Part shown: in pieces, positions 61,292 to 64,000 of the stretch
How positions within the stretch are numbered: position 1 is the first letter of the stretch
Layout: every line of letters starts with the position of its first letter
Source of the DNA: Centropus unirufus
Taxonomy: Eukaryota; Chordata; Aves; Cuculiformes; Centropidae
Assembly (NCBI GenBank): GCA_013397695.1
Contig: VYZI01000118.1
Location: 1-64,000, forward strand
Length of the DNA: 64,000 bases
Direction: 5' to 3'
The notes under the pieces: model-generated
The model's input: the letters and a program-made list of their open reading frames with translations, nothing else
The model's database searches: none
Told to the model about the DNA's origin: nothing
Translations under genes and position numbers: made by a program

Positions 61292-62486
61292 GCCTACATG
61301 GCATGTTCAGTGGAAAGGCAGTGTCCCGCGTTCTTTGTTCCTGTGAAAGAACCTGTTTGGATGAAACTCCCAGTGTTGGTGTTTAGGCTTAGGCGGGGGG
61401 AGGGAACACCGATCTTTAGTAGATTCCATTTAAGGTCTTACTTCAACATCTGAGTCTCTAAAAGTGACATTTACTTGTCTTGCCCCCTAATTTGTCTCTG
61501 CTGGATGTTTGCCACTTTGGATTTGATTCTCCAAAGCTTGCCAGTCATATCACCAGGTGCCTCTAATTGGATTAGATGATCCCACTCTTAGCCCTTCTGG
61601 CTGCCATTTCAGAATATAATTTCTAACTATTTTTGTATTTAGTTAAGATGAAAACTATGAGATACCTGCAAAATGGAAGGGGCTTTGATCCTGTCTCCTT
61701 TGAAATATTTATACGGAAGAAAAAACTGCGTTAAAGCTTCTGAATTGCAGGAGCCAAGGTCTCGGTGGGATGCCAATTAAATCTCTCCTGACTTGCTTTC
61801 CTGTTTGCAGTTTGCCCTTGTTTATGTGGACAATACAGATACGCATGCTGCTCGGTGAATAAGTGCTGTTATTTTATTTATTGTGGAACATATATAATTT
61901 ATTCTGTAGTTAGAAGGGGCAGAGCAAGGGGACCAGAAATTAACTTCCTTCGAGTTTGTGATTGCATTGTTCAAGCAGAATACGTTCTCACTGCTGCTAA
62001 TAACAATTTCTTCAGTGACTTTTAATATGTGACATTAACCTGTGATTCTAGGTTAATGCCTGTGCTTAGGAATTCAGCTGTGCAATTCGTTTATCACTTT
62101 ATAGGCTTGCATACTACTTCAGGAGTTTTCAAAAGCTCAATTACATTTCTAGCTATTGAGCAACTGTGGTGCACATTTATTCTACATAAACACTGTAGAA
62201 TTTTCTTCTTGGTGGCATAACCAAGAATAAACTTTTCCATCTCTGTCTTTGCGGTGGGTTGGCCATGGGCAGTTGCCTGGTGCCCATCAAAGCTGCTCTG
62301 TGGGTTCCCTCCCCAGTTTTGGAGGGAAGAGAAGATATAATGAAAGGCTCAGGGGTTGAGATAAAGACAGGGAAAGAGCACTCAGCAATTATTCTCATGG
62401 TAAAACAGACTTGACTTGGGGAAATTAGTTGACCCTACTCTGGTTGATAATAAAGAGAAATAAAATCAAAACCTAGAACATCTAGG
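61292..62486. other. Gene-free stretch, no supported feature
   Basis: 1.2 kb of AT-rich DNA with no gene, RNA or recognisable repeat. Confidence 0.45.
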
Positions 62487-62597
62487 TGCTTGGAGCACCA
62501 TGATTCAGTGGGAGGTGTCCCTGCCCATGGCAAGGGGGTTGGAACTGGATGGGCTTTAAGGTCCCTTCCAACCCAAACCGTTCCATAATTCTGTGAA
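62487..62597 (+). mobile_element. CR1 LINE tail
   Basis: Sense CR1 3' end: 'cttggagcaccatgattcagtgggaggtgtccctgcccatggc' (62489-62531), 'ttggaactggatgggcttta', 'aggtcccttccaaccc' and 'aaaccgttccataattctgtga'. Close to the family consensus, hence relatively young. Confidence 0.95.
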
Positions 62598-63523
62598 CTG
62601 TCCATCAGAGGAAACTTGTGCTGTTGGGATGAGGTTTTTTTGTCCTTCAAATAAAGAGCAAACCCTCAAACTCCTATCAACAGGCCTTATTCCTTGTAAG
62701 CCCTCTTAATGGAAACTTGTGACTATGAAGATGTGGGAATTTGCCCCTGCTGCTGCGACATTCACTGCACTGTTGTCTTTCTTGGCATCCATCCTTTTTT
62801 TCATGACAAGAATGCTCGGAAGTCGAACAGTATTTTTTTCTTATTCAGAACCCTCTCTTTACTGTGAACCCTATCTTGCGTTCTGCTAGGCTGAAGTTAA
62901 CTCATTCTCAAGCCATTTGTAAAGAGTTAAAAAAGAATCAAACTGCACAGTTCAAATTTATCCCTTGAAATCACGTTTCCTTAGGTTGAAGCCACAAAAG
63001 AATGAAAGCTGAATGGGAAGAGAAAAGCAGAATTACATGAATGAAATTACACGGCCTGACCTAGTTTTTACAGACTGTGCAGGCTTGAATGACTGAGGTA
63101 GCAGCAGTTAAAAGCATTGTGTTAAAATATGTAGATGTTATTTTGATTTTTAAGTGCATTTTTTTTATTCTAAAGACCAAATAATCAAATTACGTTGTAC
63201 AGTTTATTTGTTATATGTTGACGCTATTAATTTTTAATATCCTGTTTATCAACTAGTCCTCTAGTGGTTCCTTGAAGAACATATCTGTGTTCTTTTTAAA
63301 GACAGATTTAAGAATGATATATGACTATATCTATGGGTCAGTACAGTAGCCATGGAATTGGCACCCCTCGAAATTCCTGGTGACGAATTAAATAATCATT
63401 TCGTTGCCTAGCTAGACTGGAACGGACAGTATTCCAAAGGGGAAAAGAGGAGGAATACAAGGAAACAATAAAACCAAAACAAACCCCAAGCAATTAACAC
63501 AGTTACTCCTTGTTACTGTTATT
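62598..63523. other. Gene-free stretch before the gap
   Basis: About 930 bases of AT-rich DNA. Just left of the gap is a purine/A-C-rich run (63440-63490). No gene is seen. Confidence 0.45.
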
Positions 63524-63608
63524 NNNNNNNNNNNNNNNNNNNNNNNNNNNNNNNNNNNNNNNNNNNNNNNNNNNNNNNNNNNNNNNNNNNNNNNNNNNNN
63601 NNNNNNNN
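63524..63608. other. Assembly gap of 85 N
   Basis: Eighty-five undetermined bases between 'gttactgttatt' and 'gtttttggacctg'. Both flanks are ordinary sequence. Frames that cross it are artefacts. Confidence 1.
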
Positions 63609-64000
63609 GTTTTTGGACCTGTTGGAACTTATTTTGCATGTTTGATTTGTAAAGATGTTGGGATACTGTTGTGTATCCTTATTCTTTTATTTCTACCTTT
63701 TTTAAGGCGTTGTTCCTCATTTACTCTGTTATTACCACACTCACAACAATGTTCTAGAAAATATATGTAATGCAAATGTAGACTTGAATAAACTTAATGC
63801 TAAGCCATACCTTTGGCAAATAATAAAGTAGTTTGAGAACATTTCATCTTCTTTGATGTCTGTTGGAAAAACAGAGCCACCATAAGAGACAATCATTTGC
63901 CATTATAATAATGCGCAAAGATCCTAAAGTGAACCTCTTCCTTTAGGAGGTATTTGAAGTAATTTTTCTAAGTTAATACATAACTGCTGAACGTGGCAAA
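63609..64000. other. Gene-free right edge
   Basis: About 390 bases of AT-rich DNA with two AATAAA-type words (near 63788 and 63822) but no gene body to attach them to. Confidence 0.45.

Noticed and set aside
1..64000. tRNA, rRNA, snRNA, CRISPR, bacterial operons or phage genes
   Set aside because: No matching structures or sequences were seen, and the CR1 content shows this is vertebrate nuclear DNA.

Overview
The window looks like bird nuclear DNA. The main evidence is 23 recognisable fragments of the CR1 non-LTR retrotransposon (9 on +, 14 on -). Their 3' ends carry the avian-type block 'ccttccaaccc' followed by ATTCTATG-like terminal repeats, or its reverse complement at the left end of minus copies. 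By eye they cover about 5.4 kb, or 8-9% of the window, which is normal for birds. I see no SINE families, no bacterial signals and no recognisable retroviral genes. I cannot name the species or chromosome from sequence alone. Most of the rest is AT-rich, CpG-poor sequence with short homopolymers and minor microsatellites, as in a long intron or intergenic desert of a macrochromosome. I found no protein-coding gene, rRNA, tRNA or snRNA that I can support. Open reading frames are short (at most 164 codons), start at arbitrary ATGs and often lie on CR1 copies, where translation of the element's 3' region yields recurring spurious peptides. Layout: 1-12 kb has CR1 pieces at the edge and at 2.1-3.3 kb, then about 9 kb free of clear repeats, including a 47-nt exon-like segment near 9.8 kb. 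12-31 kb has CR1 copies on both strands, clustered at 26.6-31.2 kb. 30.5-33.9 kb is the most distinctive part: a roughly 200-bp inverted repeat of non-CR1 sequence, about 94% identical by eye, whose arms are 3 kb apart and whose right arm abuts the 3' end of a CR1 fragment. 34-49 kb holds a small GC-rich patch, a CR1 with an internal TTACAT-type palindromic insert (39.2 kb), an AT-rich TAATTA cluster (40.75 kb) and several CR1 copies. 49-56.5 kb contains the longest CR1 (832 bp). 56.5-64 kb is quiet, with a pair of perfect small hairpins near 61.1 kb, two CR1 tails and an 85-base assembly gap. No operon or gene system is present, and I did not find an undescribed biological system. The inverted repeat, the exon-like segment and the structured or homeodomain-site-rich patches are the items worth checking.
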